Source of the DNA: Mucilaginibacter sp. L294
GTDB taxonomy: Bacteria > Bacteroidota > Bacteroidia > Sphingobacteriales > Sphingobacteriaceae
Assembly (NCBI RefSeq): GCF_001636615.1
Contig: NZ_LGEK01000017.1
Span: forward strand, 62,001 to 126,000
Direction of reading: 5' to 3'
DNA length: 64,000 nucleotides
Positions 51,103 to 60,083 of this stretch are shown here, piece by piece. A program made the translations under genes and the position numbers. The notes beneath the pieces were generated by a model. That model worked only from the letters and a program-made list of their open reading frames with translations, searched no databases and was not told the origin of the DNA. Position 1 is the first letter of the stretch, and the number at the start of each line of letters is the position of its first letter.

Positions 51103-52476
51103 ATGAAAAACTTAAAAACTTACTTACTGGCTATTACAGTTGTTGCTGGTATGCAAACCGCATCGGCACAAAATAAAGCAGGCTATATCAATTTGTTTAA
51201 TGGCAAAGATCTTAGCGGTTGGAAAATCCTGGCTGGCAAGGCCGAATATAAAGTAGAAAATGGCGGTATTACCGGTACTGCGGTGCTTAATAGCGGCAAC
51301 ACCTTTTTAGTGACCGAAAAAGAGTATGGCGATTTTATTTTAGAGCTTGATGCCAAAACAGAAAGCGACCTTACCAACTCGGGCATACAATTGCGCAGCC
51401 ATTACAATGCTGCCGGGCACGAGGGTAAAGGCCTGGTTTACGGGCGCCAATGCGAAATAGACCCCAGCACCCGTAAATGGACAGGCGGTATTTATGACGA
51501 AGGCCGCCGCGACTGGCTGTACCCAATGGACCTGAATGCCAAAGCGCAAAACGCCTGGAAGAACGACGAGTTTAATCATATTAAAATAGAGTGCATAGGC
51601 AACACTACCAAAACCTGGATAAACGGCGTAGCCACAGCCATGGTGGTTGATACGGTAGATGCCAAGGGTTTTATAGGCTTGCAGGTGCATGCTATAAGCA
51701 ACGAAAACCAGGCCGGTAAAAAAATCTTCTTTAAAAACGTTCAAATAAAAACCACCAACCTTAAACCACAGCCATTTGCTAACGACGTTTACGTAGTAAA
51801 CCTGGTGCCCAATGTTTTATCGGGTTACGAGAAACAGCAGGGCTGGAAACTGCTGTTTGATGGTAAAACAAGTGCGGGCTGGCATAGCGCTTCCGCTGCT
51901 ACTTTCCCAACAAAGGGCTGGAAGGTGGAGAACGGGATGATATCAGTAATTGGCGCTAACGGCGGCGAAGCAACCAATGGCGGCGATATTATCAGCGATA
52001 AAATGTACAGCGCTTTTGATATGTCGTTTGAGTTTAGGATGAGCCGCGGTGCTAACAGCGGGGTTAAATACTTTGTTACACTGGATGAAAAAACACAAGG
52101 TTCGGCCATAGGCCTGGAGTACCAGGTGCTTGATGATGCCGTGCACCCTGATGCCAAACTTGGCCGCGACGGCGACCGCACGCTGGCATCGTTATATGAC
52201 CTTATCCCCGCCAAAAAACAAGCACGTTTTGTGCACCCTATAGGCGCATGGAACACCGGGCGTATTGTGGTTTTACCAAACAACCATGTAGTACATTACC
52301 TTAATGGTGTAAAAGTACTGGAGTATGATCGTGGTTCAAAAGAGTACCGCGACCTGGTAGCCATCAGCAAGTACAAGGTATGGAAAGATTTTGGCGAAGC
52401 TAAAGAAGGCCACATCCTGTTACAGGATCATGGGTTTGATGTTAACTTTAGGAATGTGAAGCTAAAAGCTTTATAA
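51103..52476 (+). CDS. Secreted double DUF1080 (3-keto-disaccharide hydrolase-like) protein
   Basis: A 457-residue exported protein with a signal peptide (about 1-23, ending ASAQ). Two DUF1080 (LamG/concanavalin-like) domains: the first starts GYINLFNGKDLSGWKILAG (about 27-205), the second GWKLLFDGKTSAGWHSA (about 245-455). Each has the F-N/D-G-K-x-x-x-G-W start and the closing I-x-L-Q-x-H/D-G strand. Proteins of this family are implicated in degrading 3-keto-glycosides. The Gfo/Idh/MocA oxidoreductase upstream could make 3-keto-sugars, so the two probably act in one pathway; that is inferred. Confidence 0.92.
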   Translation: MKNLKTYLLAITVVAGMQTASAQNKAGYINLFNGKDLSGWKILAGKAEYKVENGGITGTAVLNSGNTFLVTEKEYGDFILELDAKTESDLTNSGIQLRSHYNAAGHEGKGLVYGRQCEIDPSTRKWTGGIYDEGRRDWLYPMDLNAKAQNAWKNDEFNHIKIECIGNTTKTWINGVATAMVVDTVDAKGFIGLQVHAISNENQAGKKIFFKNVQIKTTNLKPQPFANDVYVVNLVPNVLSGYEKQQGWKLLFDGKTSAGWHSASAATFPTKGWKVENGMISVIGANGGEATNGGDIISDKMYSAFDMSFEFRMSRGANSGVKYFVTLDEKTQGSAIGLEYQVLDDAVHPDAKLGRDGDRTLASLYDLIPAKKQARFVHPIGAWNTGRIVVLPNNHVVHYLNGVKVLEYDRGSKEYRDLVAISKYKVWKDFGEAKEGHILLQDHGFDVNFRNVKLKAL

Positions 52477-52481
52477 CCGTT

Positions 52482-52557
52482 TGTCATGCTGAACATAGTG
52501 AAGCATCTATTCGCAAAGAGGTATGTTGGCTAATGGTTCGACAGGCTCACCATGACA
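52482..52557. repeat. Dispersed hairpin repeat, copy 1
   Basis: A 76-bp element with inverted ends: TGTCATGCTGAAC on the left and GCTCACCATGACA on the right (reverse complement TGTCATGGTGAGC). Copies with the same left end occur at 62629 and a related inner segment at 46695. It lies directly after the DUF1080 stop codon. Confidence 0.7.
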
Positions 52558-52564
52558 TTTAGAC

Positions 52565-52671
52565 TTAACCATAAAGAACACAGAGATGGAAGCACAGAGC
52601 TCACAAAGCTTTGATTGCTTTTTAAAACCGCTGTGTTCTTTGTGGTTTTTCTTTGTGTTCTTTGTGGTTAA
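52565..52671. repeat. MITE-like inverted-repeat element
   Basis: The ends TTAACCATAAAGAACACAGA and the reverse complement of TCTTTGTGTTCTTTGTGGTT are related over about 22 bp (2-3 mismatches). The internal sequence repeats the TTCTTTGTGG unit, and no gene fits inside the 107 bp. It has the size and shape of a small non-autonomous element, but no target-site duplication is clear. Confidence 0.5.
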
Positions 52672-52710
52672 AATAATAAGGAAATAAACAGCTAATATCC
52701 AATTAATTAC

Positions 52711-52751
52711 CTGTTTGTAACCGAACACTTCACCGTCCGTAAACGAACGGT
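52711..52751. promoter_or_regulatory. Two tandem palindromes, probable activator sites
   Basis: CTGTTTGTAACCGAACACT (52711-52729) and CCGTCCGTAAACGAACGGT (52733-52751) share the pattern C-n-G-T-n-n-G-T-A-A-n-C-G-A-A-C and start 22 bp apart, that is two helical turns. The second is also a near-perfect inverted repeat. They lie 52 bp upstream of a sigma-54-like promoter, the usual position for NtrC-type activator sites. Confidence 0.62.
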
Positions 52752-52802
52752 TCTTTAAATCTATTTCTTCATAAGTATTTGATAGTTAGTTTTTTATAAA
52801 AC

Positions 52803-52817
52803 TGGCACGTATCTTTC
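52803..52817 (+). promoter_or_regulatory. Sigma-54-like -24/-12 promoter
   Basis: TGGCACG-TATC-TTTC matches the consensus TGGCACG-N4-TTGC at 10 of 11 fixed positions; only the G of the -12 GC is T. The spacing is exact. It is followed by an inverted repeat at 52830 and by the ATG of the first ABC permease gene at 52874. Tandem activator-type palindromes lie just upstream. Confidence 0.6.
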
Positions 52818-52829
52818 TATATTCTCCTA

Positions 52830-52847
52830 TAGCAAGCTTGCTTGCTA
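52830..52847. repeat. Inverted repeat at the predicted transcript start
   Basis: TAGCAAGC-TT-GCTTGCTA is a perfect 8-bp palindrome with a 2-bp centre. If transcription starts about 12 bp after the -12 element, it forms the very 5' end of the mRNA, where it could protect the end or be bound by a protein. Confidence 0.5.
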
Positions 52848-52873
52848 ACTAATATCACTAAACTTATACTGCT

Positions 52874-55276
52874 ATGTTTAAAAATTACTTAAAAATATCC
52901 TGGCGCAACCTCACTAAAAATAAGGCGCATACATTTATTAATGTTACCGGGCTTTCGGTTGGTATGGCGGTTGCCATACTGATAGGCCTTTGGATCTGGG
53001 ACGAGATCTCGTACAACAAGTATTTTCAAAACGAAAGTAAAGTAGTGCAGGTATGGCAGCACCAAACCTTTAACGGTAAAGTGGGCAGCCAGGTGGCTAT
53101 GCCTATCCCGTTGGGTACCATGTTGAGGGAGGAGTACACCGGCGCCGGTAAGGATTTTAAGTATGTAACCCTATCCAGCTGGAATTACGACCATATTGTA
53201 GCCTTTGGCGATAAAAAGCTAACCCAAACAGGCAGCTTTATGCAGCCCGAGGTAACAGAAATGCTTACCCTGAAAATGCTGAAAGGCACACGCGATGGGC
53301 TAAAAGATCCATCGTCTATATTGCTATCGCAGAAAGTAGCTACGGCTTTATTTGGCAGCGATGACGCGATGAATAAAACCATAAAACTTGATAATAAGCA
53401 ATTGGTTAAAGTTACAGGTGTGTATGAAGACTTGCCCCGTAACTCTACTTTCTACGAACTGAACATTATACTCCCGTGGGACCTGTACCCCGTTAGCCAG
53501 AGTTGGATAAAACGCGCCAGCACACAGTGGGGCAATAACTCGTTCCAGATATTTGCGCAATTGAATGATAAGGCTGATATCAACAAAGTAAACGCCCGCA
53601 TTAAAGGGTTAAAAGAAAAAAACATTGCTTTGGCAGGCGATAAGGTTGGCGCATCATTTAAACCGGTGGTGTTTTTGCATCCAATGGAAAGATGGCACCT
53701 GTATTCTGAATTTAAAGACGGCATTAATACCGGCGGTGCTATACAGTTTGTATGGCTGTTTGGTATTATTGGTGTATTTGTGTTGCTGCTGGCCTGCATC
53801 AATTTTATGAACCTGAGCACCGCCCGTTCAGAGAAACGCGCCAAAGAGGTGGGTATCCGTAAAACCGTTGGTTCGTTACGCAGCCAGCTTATCGGCCAGT
53901 TCTTTAGCGAATCGTTAATGGTGACGGCCTTTGCCTTTATCTTCTCCATAGTATTGGTATTGCTGATATTACCCTGGTTTAACCAGGTTGCCGGTAAAAC
54001 TGTAGGCATCCTTTGGGCTAACCCATTCTTCTGGATCCTGGGGTTGGGCTTTGCCCTGTTTACAGGCGTTGTTGCAGGCAGTTATCCGGCGTTCTACTTA
54101 TCATCTTTCCAGCCGGTTAAGGTATTAAAAGGTACGTTTAAGGCAGGCAGATATGCGGCATTGCCACGTAAAATATTAGTGGTGCTGCAATTTTTTGTAT
54201 CGGCAACTTTAATAATATGTACCATTATAGTATTCAGGCAAGTACAGTTTACCAAAAACAGGCCTGTAGGGTATGACCGTACCGGCTTGGTACAGATCAG
54301 CCTGAAATCAGAAGATATCCACAAAAGTTTTGCTGCCGTACGTAACGACCTGCTGCAAAGCGGCGCAATTGTAGAAATGGCCGAATCGAACAGCCCGATT
54401 ACCAGTGTAAACTCAAATAACAGTGGCCTTAACTGGCGCGGTAAAGCGCCCGATTTACAAGATGATTTTGGAACTATTTACATAACGCCGGAGTTTGGGA
54501 AAGTTGTCAATTGGAAAGTTGTTGAGGGACGTGATTTTTCAAGGGCTTATGTGAGCGATACAACTTCCATGATACTGAATGAATCTGCCGCCAAATTCAT
54601 GAACTTTAAACATGCAGTAGGCGAAATGATAGACTGGGGCAGGAAATATAAGGTGGTAGGTGTAATAAAAGATATGGTTATGTCATCGCCATATGAGCCT
54701 GTAAAGCCAAGTATTTTTGTGTTAAGCAATGATGCGGAAGGCATGATAGATATCCGCCTCGACCCGAAAAAGAGCACGCACGATGCCATGGCAAAAATTG
54801 AAGCCGTATTTAAACAGTATGACCCGGGCAGCCCCTTTGAATATAAATTTACAGATGACGAATATGCCAAAAAATTTGACAATGAAGAACGGGTAGGCAA
54901 ACTGGCCGGTTTCTTTACCCTGCTTGCCATATTCATCAGCTGTATGGGCTTATTCGGCATGGCATCGTTCATGGCCGAGCAGCGCATCAAGGAGATAGGC
55001 GTACGTAAGGTGCTGGGTGCATCGGTATTTAACCTGTGGCGCCTCATGTCGACAGATTTTATTATCCTGGTGAGTATATCACTGCTGATAGCCATACCAA
55101 TGGCCTATTACCTGATGCATGGCTGGCTGCAGGATTATAAATACCGCGCCGAACTTTCGTGGTGGATATTTGCATTGACCGCTGTGGGCGCAATTACTAT
55201 AACCGTACTAACCGTTAGCTACCAAAGTATAAAGGCGGCGTTGGCAAACCCGGTTAAAAGTTTGAAGACAGAATAA
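52874..55276 (+). CDS. MacB/FtsX-type ABC transporter permease 1
   Basis: An 800-residue inner-membrane permease. The N-terminus is MFKNYLKISWRNLTKNKAHTFINVTGLSVGMAVAILIGLWIWDE, with the first helix at about 21-43. In order: MacB periplasmic core domain (about 45-270), FtsX domain 1 with three helices (about 285-450, including ARSEKRAKEVGIRKTVGSLRSQLIGQFFSESL), a second periplasmic domain, and FtsX domain 2 (about 675-795, with MAEQRIKEIGVRKVLGASVFNLWRLMS). The ATPase gene is not in this window. Such permeases move no solute across the inner membrane; they drive periplasmic work such as lipoprotein or peptide export. It shares N-terminal and overall sequence with the next gene. Confidence 0.93.
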   Translation: MFKNYLKISWRNLTKNKAHTFINVTGLSVGMAVAILIGLWIWDEISYNKYFQNESKVVQVWQHQTFNGKVGSQVAMPIPLGTMLREEYTGAGKDFKYVTLSSWNYDHIVAFGDKKLTQTGSFMQPEVTEMLTLKMLKGTRDGLKDPSSILLSQKVATALFGSDDAMNKTIKLDNKQLVKVTGVYEDLPRNSTFYELNIILPWDLYPVSQSWIKRASTQWGNNSFQIFAQLNDKADINKVNARIKGLKEKNIALAGDKVGASFKPVVFLHPMERWHLYSEFKDGINTGGAIQFVWLFGIIGVFVLLLACINFMNLSTARSEKRAKEVGIRKTVGSLRSQLIGQFFSESLMVTAFAFIFSIVLVLLILPWFNQVAGKTVGILWANPFFWILGLGFALFTGVVAGSYPAFYLSSFQPVKVLKGTFKAGRYAALPRKILVVLQFFVSATLIICTIIVFRQVQFTKNRPVGYDRTGLVQISLKSEDIHKSFAAVRNDLLQSGAIVEMAESNSPITSVNSNNSGLNWRGKAPDLQDDFGTIYITPEFGKVVNWKVVEGRDFSRAYVSDTTSMILNESAAKFMNFKHAVGEMIDWGRKYKVVGVIKDMVMSSPYEPVKPSIFVLSNDAEGMIDIRLDPKKSTHDAMAKIEAVFKQYDPGSPFEYKFTDDEYAKKFDNEERVGKLAGFFTLLAIFISCMGLFGMASFMAEQRIKEIGVRKVLGASVFNLWRLMSTDFIILVSISLLIAIPMAYYLMHGWLQDYKYRAELSWWIFALTAVGAITITVLTVSYQSIKAALANPVKSLKTE

Positions 55277-55366
55277 GTAATTAGTGGCCGGGAATAGTTA
55301 ATAGCATGCTCCGGTTATGAACCATAAAGTACCAATGAATAGTTGAATTAATAAACCAACTGAAAA

Positions 55367-57739
55367 ATGATAAAGAATTATTTAAAAATTGCCTGGCGCA
55401 ACCTTACTAAAAATAAAGCGCATACATTTATTAACATGGCGGGCCTTTCGGTTGGGCTGGCCAGCAGCCTGCTTATAATGCTTTGGGTGCAAAATGAAGT
55501 AAGCGTTGATGCTTTTCATAAAAATAAATCCCGTTTGTATAATGTATATGAGCGGCGGTATTTTGACAATAAAATTTCGGGCCAGTATAATACGCCGGGC
55601 GTATTGGCAGCAGAAATGAAAAAGGTTTTTCCTGAGGTTGAATATGCCGTAAACGCGGTATACAATGAAAGCAATACCTTCATGGCCGGAAAAAAGATAT
55701 TAAAATACAATGGAGGGGCAGCAGATGTTGATTTCTTTAAAATGTTCAGTTATCCGCTTTTGCAGGGTAATATACAAACCGCGTTAAGTTCACCGCTAAG
55801 CTTAGCCATTTCGCGTAAAATGGCCGAGAACTTTTATGGCAGCCCACAGGCAGCCATAGGCAAAACCATCCGTTTTGAAAATAAAAAAGATTTTACGGTA
55901 AGCGCAGTATTTGAAAACCTGCCCGCCAATACGCTGGAAAAATTTGAATATCTTATTAACTGGAACGCTTTCCTTATTGAAAATCCGTCGGCAAATGAGT
56001 GGGGCAACAACTGGCCACGCACAAGCATCATGTTAAGGGCAGATGCAGACCCGGCATTGTTTGGGAAAAAAATAACTCATTTTTTAGATAAGTATGATAC
56101 CGGCCAACAGAAAGGGGTTTTTACCACGCAGCTTGATATACAGCTATTTGGTGAAAAATACCTGCATGGTAATTTTGCAGGGACTAAATTTGAAGAAGGC
56201 CGCATTGAATATGTACACCTGTTTAGCATAGTGGCTATTTTTATTTTATTGATAGCCTGCATAAACTTTATGAACCTTACAACTGCCCGTTCTGTTAAAC
56301 GGGCACGTGAGATTGGCGTACGTAAAGTTGTTGGTGCGGTACGTTCAGTTCTGATTAAACAGTTTATCGGCGAATCGTTACTGATAACATCATTGGCCGT
56401 TATGGTTTCGTTAGTACTGTTGGTATTGCTTTTACCTTTGTTTAACCAGGTTACCCAAAAGCAGATCGGGTTACCGTTTAATCAGGTTGGTTTCTGGCTG
56501 AAGCTGGTAGGAATAACGGTGGTGACCGGTTTGGTATCAGGCAGCTACCCGGCCTTGTTCCTGTCATCGTTTAATCCGGTTAAAGTATTAAAAGGCGCGC
56601 TCAAATTAGATTCGGGCACTACTTTATTTCGCAAGGGGCTGGTGGTGTTTCAATTCACGCTGTCAGTAGTTATGATCATCGGGACTATCATTGTTGCCAG
56701 GCAAATGAATTTTATTCAATCCAGGAACCTGGGGTATGACCGCGAAAACCTGATCTACCTGCCTGCAGACGGGGAGCTTGCATCGAAGTATACGACTTTT
56801 AAAACCGAAGCCTTAAAAATGCCGGGGATACAGTCAATAACAGTTTCAAGTTCAAGCCCTACTGTAATTGCCAATGGTACAGTTGGCGTTGAATGGACAG
56901 GGAAAGACCCCAATAACAGAATCAGGTTTGTACAGGCGGCTGTTGGTTATGATTTTATAAAAACCCTGAAGCTAAACCTGCTGGGCGGGCGCGATTTTTC
57001 GAAAGATTTCCCTACAGACACTGCAGGTTATATTATCAATGAAACTGCCATGAAAAGAATGGGGTATGTAAACCCGATTGGGCAGCCTTTATCTCTATGG
57101 GGGCGAAAAGGTAAGATTGTTGGCCTGATAAAGGATTTTCACCTTAACTCTATGCATGAGCCGATTATCCCGCTAATCATCTGGCTGAATAAAGGGGAAA
57201 ACTATGGCAGTTTACTAATCCGTACAGCGCCGGGTAAAACCAAAGAAGCATTAACCAGCCTGCAAACCCTAACCAGGCAAATTAACCCGGAATTTCCGTT
57301 TAGCTACACATTTTCTGACGAAGAGTATCAGAGCCTTTATAAAAGCGAGCAAATAGTAGGTAAACTTGCTAATGCATTCGCAGTGCTGGCTATTTTTATT
57401 TCGTGTCTTGGTTTGCTTGGTCTGGCCATGTTTACAACAGAGCAGCGTGTTAAGGAAATAGGTATCCGTAAAATTCTGGGTGCCAACGTAAGCTCTCTGT
57501 TCGCGTTGCTATCATCAGAGTTTTTGGTGCTGGTAATTATTGCTTTATTTATTGCATCACCTATAGCCTGGTACGCTATGGATAAATGGCTGCAGGGTTT
57601 TGCCTACCATACACAGGTACAATGGTGGGTGTTTGTTTTATCAGGAGGTTTAATTGTAATAATTGCTTTGGCAACAGTAAGTTTCCAGGCTATAAAAGCG
57701 GCTTTGGTAAACCCGGTTAAGAGTTTAAAAGCAGAATAA
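55367..57739 (+). CDS. MacB/FtsX-type ABC transporter permease 2
   Basis: A 790-residue paralogue of the preceding permease (MIKNYLKIAWRNLTKNKAHTFINMAGLSVGL...). Order: first helix about 21-42, periplasmic core about 45-280, FtsX 1 with ARSVKRAREIGVRKVVGAVRSVLIKQFIGESLLITS (about 285-440), periplasmic domain 2, FtsX 2 with TEQRVKEIGIRKILGANVSSLFALLS (about 670-785). It follows permease 1 after 90 bp with no terminator, and precedes a DUF1080-like gene by 15 bp, so all three are probably one transcript under the sigma-54-like promoter. The ATPase partner must be elsewhere in the genome. Confidence 0.93.
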   Translation: MIKNYLKIAWRNLTKNKAHTFINMAGLSVGLASSLLIMLWVQNEVSVDAFHKNKSRLYNVYERRYFDNKISGQYNTPGVLAAEMKKVFPEVEYAVNAVYNESNTFMAGKKILKYNGGAADVDFFKMFSYPLLQGNIQTALSSPLSLAISRKMAENFYGSPQAAIGKTIRFENKKDFTVSAVFENLPANTLEKFEYLINWNAFLIENPSANEWGNNWPRTSIMLRADADPALFGKKITHFLDKYDTGQQKGVFTTQLDIQLFGEKYLHGNFAGTKFEEGRIEYVHLFSIVAIFILLIACINFMNLTTARSVKRAREIGVRKVVGAVRSVLIKQFIGESLLITSLAVMVSLVLLVLLLPLFNQVTQKQIGLPFNQVGFWLKLVGITVVTGLVSGSYPALFLSSFNPVKVLKGALKLDSGTTLFRKGLVVFQFTLSVVMIIGTIIVARQMNFIQSRNLGYDRENLIYLPADGELASKYTTFKTEALKMPGIQSITVSSSSPTVIANGTVGVEWTGKDPNNRIRFVQAAVGYDFIKTLKLNLLGGRDFSKDFPTDTAGYIINETAMKRMGYVNPIGQPLSLWGRKGKIVGLIKDFHLNSMHEPIIPLIIWLNKGENYGSLLIRTAPGKTKEALTSLQTLTRQINPEFPFSYTFSDEEYQSLYKSEQIVGKLANAFAVLAIFISCLGLLGLAMFTTEQRVKEIGIRKILGANVSSLFALLSSEFLVLVIIALFIASPIAWYAMDKWLQGFAYHTQVQWWVFVLSGGLIVIIALATVSFQAIKAALVNPVKSLKAE

Positions 57740-57754
57740 AGCAACTTAATAAGT

Positions 57755-58387
57755 ATGAAAATCTATAAAGCATTATTTTTCGCGGCTGTTTGCCTGGGCA
57801 CAATCAATTGCTTTGGCCAGCAAGCAAAACCAAAGACCGCCGATCTTACCGTAGTTAATCGGCGGCTAAGCATTGGGCAGGATGGTAGCCTGCACCTAAA
57901 TGGTTTGGATAATGCAGGCCTGGCCTGGCTTAATAAAAAGCAATTCAAAAACGGCATTATCGAGTTTGATGTTAAAGGTAACGACATCCCACAGGGAAGT
58001 TTTGTAGGGATCGCCTTTCATGGTTTAAACGATACTACTTACGAATGTGTGTATTTCAGGCCTTTTAACTTTTTATCTGCAGACGCTGTAAGGAAAAGCC
58101 ACGGGGTACAATACATTGCCGTGCCCAAATACGATTGGCCATTGCTGCGGGAGAAGTATCCGAATAAATATGAGCAGGCGGTTGTGCCCGCACCCAATCC
58201 TAATGCATGGTTCCATGTTCGTATCACCGTTACCGGCAAAAAGATTAGTGTGTATGTAAACGGGGTGCAAAACGCAGTGCTGGAGGTAAACCCGCTGGTG
58301 AATACAGGGGGAACAAAAATTGGTTACTGGGTGGGCAACGGCTCGCCCGGCGACTGGAAAAACTTAAAAATAACCAATTCGAAATAA
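57755..58387 (+). CDS. Secreted DUF1080-like (LamG-fold) protein
   Basis: A 210-residue exported protein with a signal peptide (about 1-21, ending FGQ). The rest is one jelly-roll of the DUF1080/LamG class: FKNGIIEFDVKGNDIPQGSFVGIAFHGLNDTTYECVYFRPFNF and WFHVRITVTGKKISVYVNGVQNAVLEVNPL, ending in IGYWVGNGSPGDWKNLKI. Probably a carbohydrate-binding or glycosidase-like fold; no catalytic residues are certain. Last gene of the permease operon, 15 bp after permease 2. Confidence 0.85.
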   Translation: MKIYKALFFAAVCLGTINCFGQQAKPKTADLTVVNRRLSIGQDGSLHLNGLDNAGLAWLNKKQFKNGIIEFDVKGNDIPQGSFVGIAFHGLNDTTYECVYFRPFNFLSADAVRKSHGVQYIAVPKYDWPLLREKYPNKYEQAVVPAPNPNAWFHVRITVTGKKISVYVNGVQNAVLEVNPLVNTGGTKIGYWVGNGSPGDWKNLKITNSK

Positions 58388-58401
58388 CGATTTTGTCCAT
58401 G

Positions 58402-58436
58402 AAAAAAGCCCGGTGTATTTACACCGGGCTTTTTTT
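58402..58436. terminator. Bidirectional terminator
   Basis: AAAAAAGCCCGGTGTA (58402-58417) pairs with TACACCGGGCTTTTTT (58420-58435), a perfect stem with a minimal loop and T and A runs at both sides. It ends the permease operon on the plus strand and the bacilliredoxin gene on the minus strand. Confidence 0.9.
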
Positions 58437-58471
58437 GTCTTGTATCTTGATTCTTTACGTCTTAACGCTTC

Positions 58472-58882
58472 TTAGCAATACTGCTCAAACGCACCTATCA
58501 GGTTATCGGCAATCATTTGTGCCGGGCGGCCTTCTATCTGGTGGCGTTCTATAATGTGTACCAGTTTACCATCTTTAAACAAAGCCATTGATGGTGATGA
58601 CGGCGGGTAAGGCAGCATCAGGTTACGGGCAGCGTTAACAGCCTCAGTTTCCATGCCTGCAAAAACGGTTACTAAACGGTCGGGGTGTTTTTCGTTAGCA
58701 GCTGCTGCACGTGCAGCGGGGCGCGCATTTGCTGCCGCGCAACCACAAACCGAATTTACCATTACAAACACAGTGCCTTCGCCTTTAATAGCCGCGTTAA
58801 CTGCATCTGCATCCTTTAACTCTTCAAAACCAACTTTGGTTAATTCTTCCCGCATTGGGGCAACTAAATATTCTGGGTACAT
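58472..58882 (-). CDS. BrxA/BrxB family bacilliredoxin (YphP-like)
   Basis: A 136-residue thioredoxin-fold protein. The redox motif C46-G-C48 (MVNSVCGCAAANARPAARAAA) with the N-terminal block MYPEYLVAPMREELTKVGFEEL is diagnostic for the YphP/YqiW family. In Bacillus these act on bacillithiol-mixed disulfides; in Bacteroidota bacillithiol is also found. It is cytosolic and monocistronic. The Cys-Gly-Cys spacing is conserved and the length is normal. Confidence 0.92.
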   Translation of the reverse strand: MYPEYLVAPMREELTKVGFEELKDADAVNAAIKGEGTVFVMVNSVCGCAAANARPAARAAAANEKHPDRLVTVFAGMETEAVNAARNLMLPYPPSSPSMALFKDGKLVHIIERHQIEGRPAQMIADNLIGAFEQYC

Positions 58883-59082
58883 AATTTTACTTCGCTTATA
58901 TTCAATACAAAAATACTTAATTCAAAATAAAAACAACCCCTAATCAGAATAATCAGTAATAATTGACGTTTCCGTTATAATAGCGGCGGCATGTATTTTT
59001 AAAAATATTTTTTATATTGCATGCTTAGTAATGTTAACCCTAATTAACACTATTTGATGAACTTAAAATTAAAGATTTAGGT

Positions 59083-59934
59083 ATGGGAATTATTACTCGA
59101 AAAAATGATGCCCAGCCACGTATTGTAGAAGTAAAAGCCAAACACTTTAACTCATTAAAAGTAGCTGTAGCGGCAGTACTGATCGTTGTTATGGTATTGA
59201 TGACGGCCATTGTCCGTTTAAGTACACAGTCTGTGCAGCAAAGACAGGAAAACAGCAGGTTGCAATCGCAGGTATCGGCATTACAGGGCCAGATAGAAAA
59301 AGATTCGCAGGATGCGCTGCTTACAAATGCCGAAAAAGAAGGTAACCGCAGCCAGGCGGTGTCCTATTTGCAGGATATACAGGCTAAGCTTAAAACCATA
59401 AATAATTTTATGAGCAAGCGTGGTTTGCATGGATTCTCTTTCCGCAAGCTTAATGTTGAGGATAAACCGAAAAGCGACACTAAACTATACAGCGATTTTA
59501 GCAATTATCTTGATAAGGTAGTAAACAACATAGCCTTTACCCCAATGGGTTACCCAAAATTAAGCTCGTTTACCTCGTTTTTTGGATCTCGCGGCAACCC
59601 GTTTGATTTTGGAGGCAGGGAGTTTCACCCGGGTATTGATTTTTCGGGCCATCGTGGCGACCCGGTTAAATGTACAGCCAGCGGCAGGGTAATATTTGCC
59701 GGCAAAGCGGGCGGTTATGGCAATTGTATTAAAATAAAGCATGCCAATAACCTGGAAACCTGGTACGGGCATCTTTCAAAAATAAACGTAAAAGAGGGGC
59801 AACGCGTTACCGTTGGCGATATGATAGGTAAGGTGGGCTCAACCGGCCGCTCTACCGGCCCGCACCTGCATTATGAGATCCGCAAAAACGGGCAGCCGGT
59901 AAACCCTAAACAATATTTAAGCTTAAATATGTAA
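59083..59934 (+). CDS. Membrane-anchored M23 family metallopeptidase
   Basis: A 283-residue LytM-type peptidase with a cytoplasmic N-terminus (about 1-24), one membrane helix (about 25-45), a periplasmic coiled coil (about 50-110) and the peptidase domain (about 160-275). The zinc ligands are H182-x3-D186 (FHPGIDFSGH) and H263 in H261-L-H263; H230 is in the YGHL loop. Motifs FGSRGNPF and GSTGRSTGPHLHYEIR are typical. Such proteins cut or help to cut peptidoglycan cross-links during division or elongation. Monocistronic, 150 bp before the peptide gene locus; no functional link is shown. Confidence 0.92.
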   Translation: MGIITRKNDAQPRIVEVKAKHFNSLKVAVAAVLIVVMVLMTAIVRLSTQSVQQRQENSRLQSQVSALQGQIEKDSQDALLTNAEKEGNRSQAVSYLQDIQAKLKTINNFMSKRGLHGFSFRKLNVEDKPKSDTKLYSDFSNYLDKVVNNIAFTPMGYPKLSSFTSFFGSRGNPFDFGGREFHPGIDFSGHRGDPVKCTASGRVIFAGKAGGYGNCIKIKHANNLETWYGHLSKINVKEGQRVTVGDMIGKVGSTGRSTGPHLHYEIRKNGQPVNPKQYLSLNM

Positions 59935-60083
59935 GCAATTTGGCTGTGTTAAAATAACTTTATACTATGCCGTTGATAATAAAATAGAATTGTAATGCGT
60001 TTTAATTAACTATATAATTTTTTTGGCATACTATTTGGTTTACAAAAAACACTTAAATTAGCTAATATTTTAATCCTGATAAA

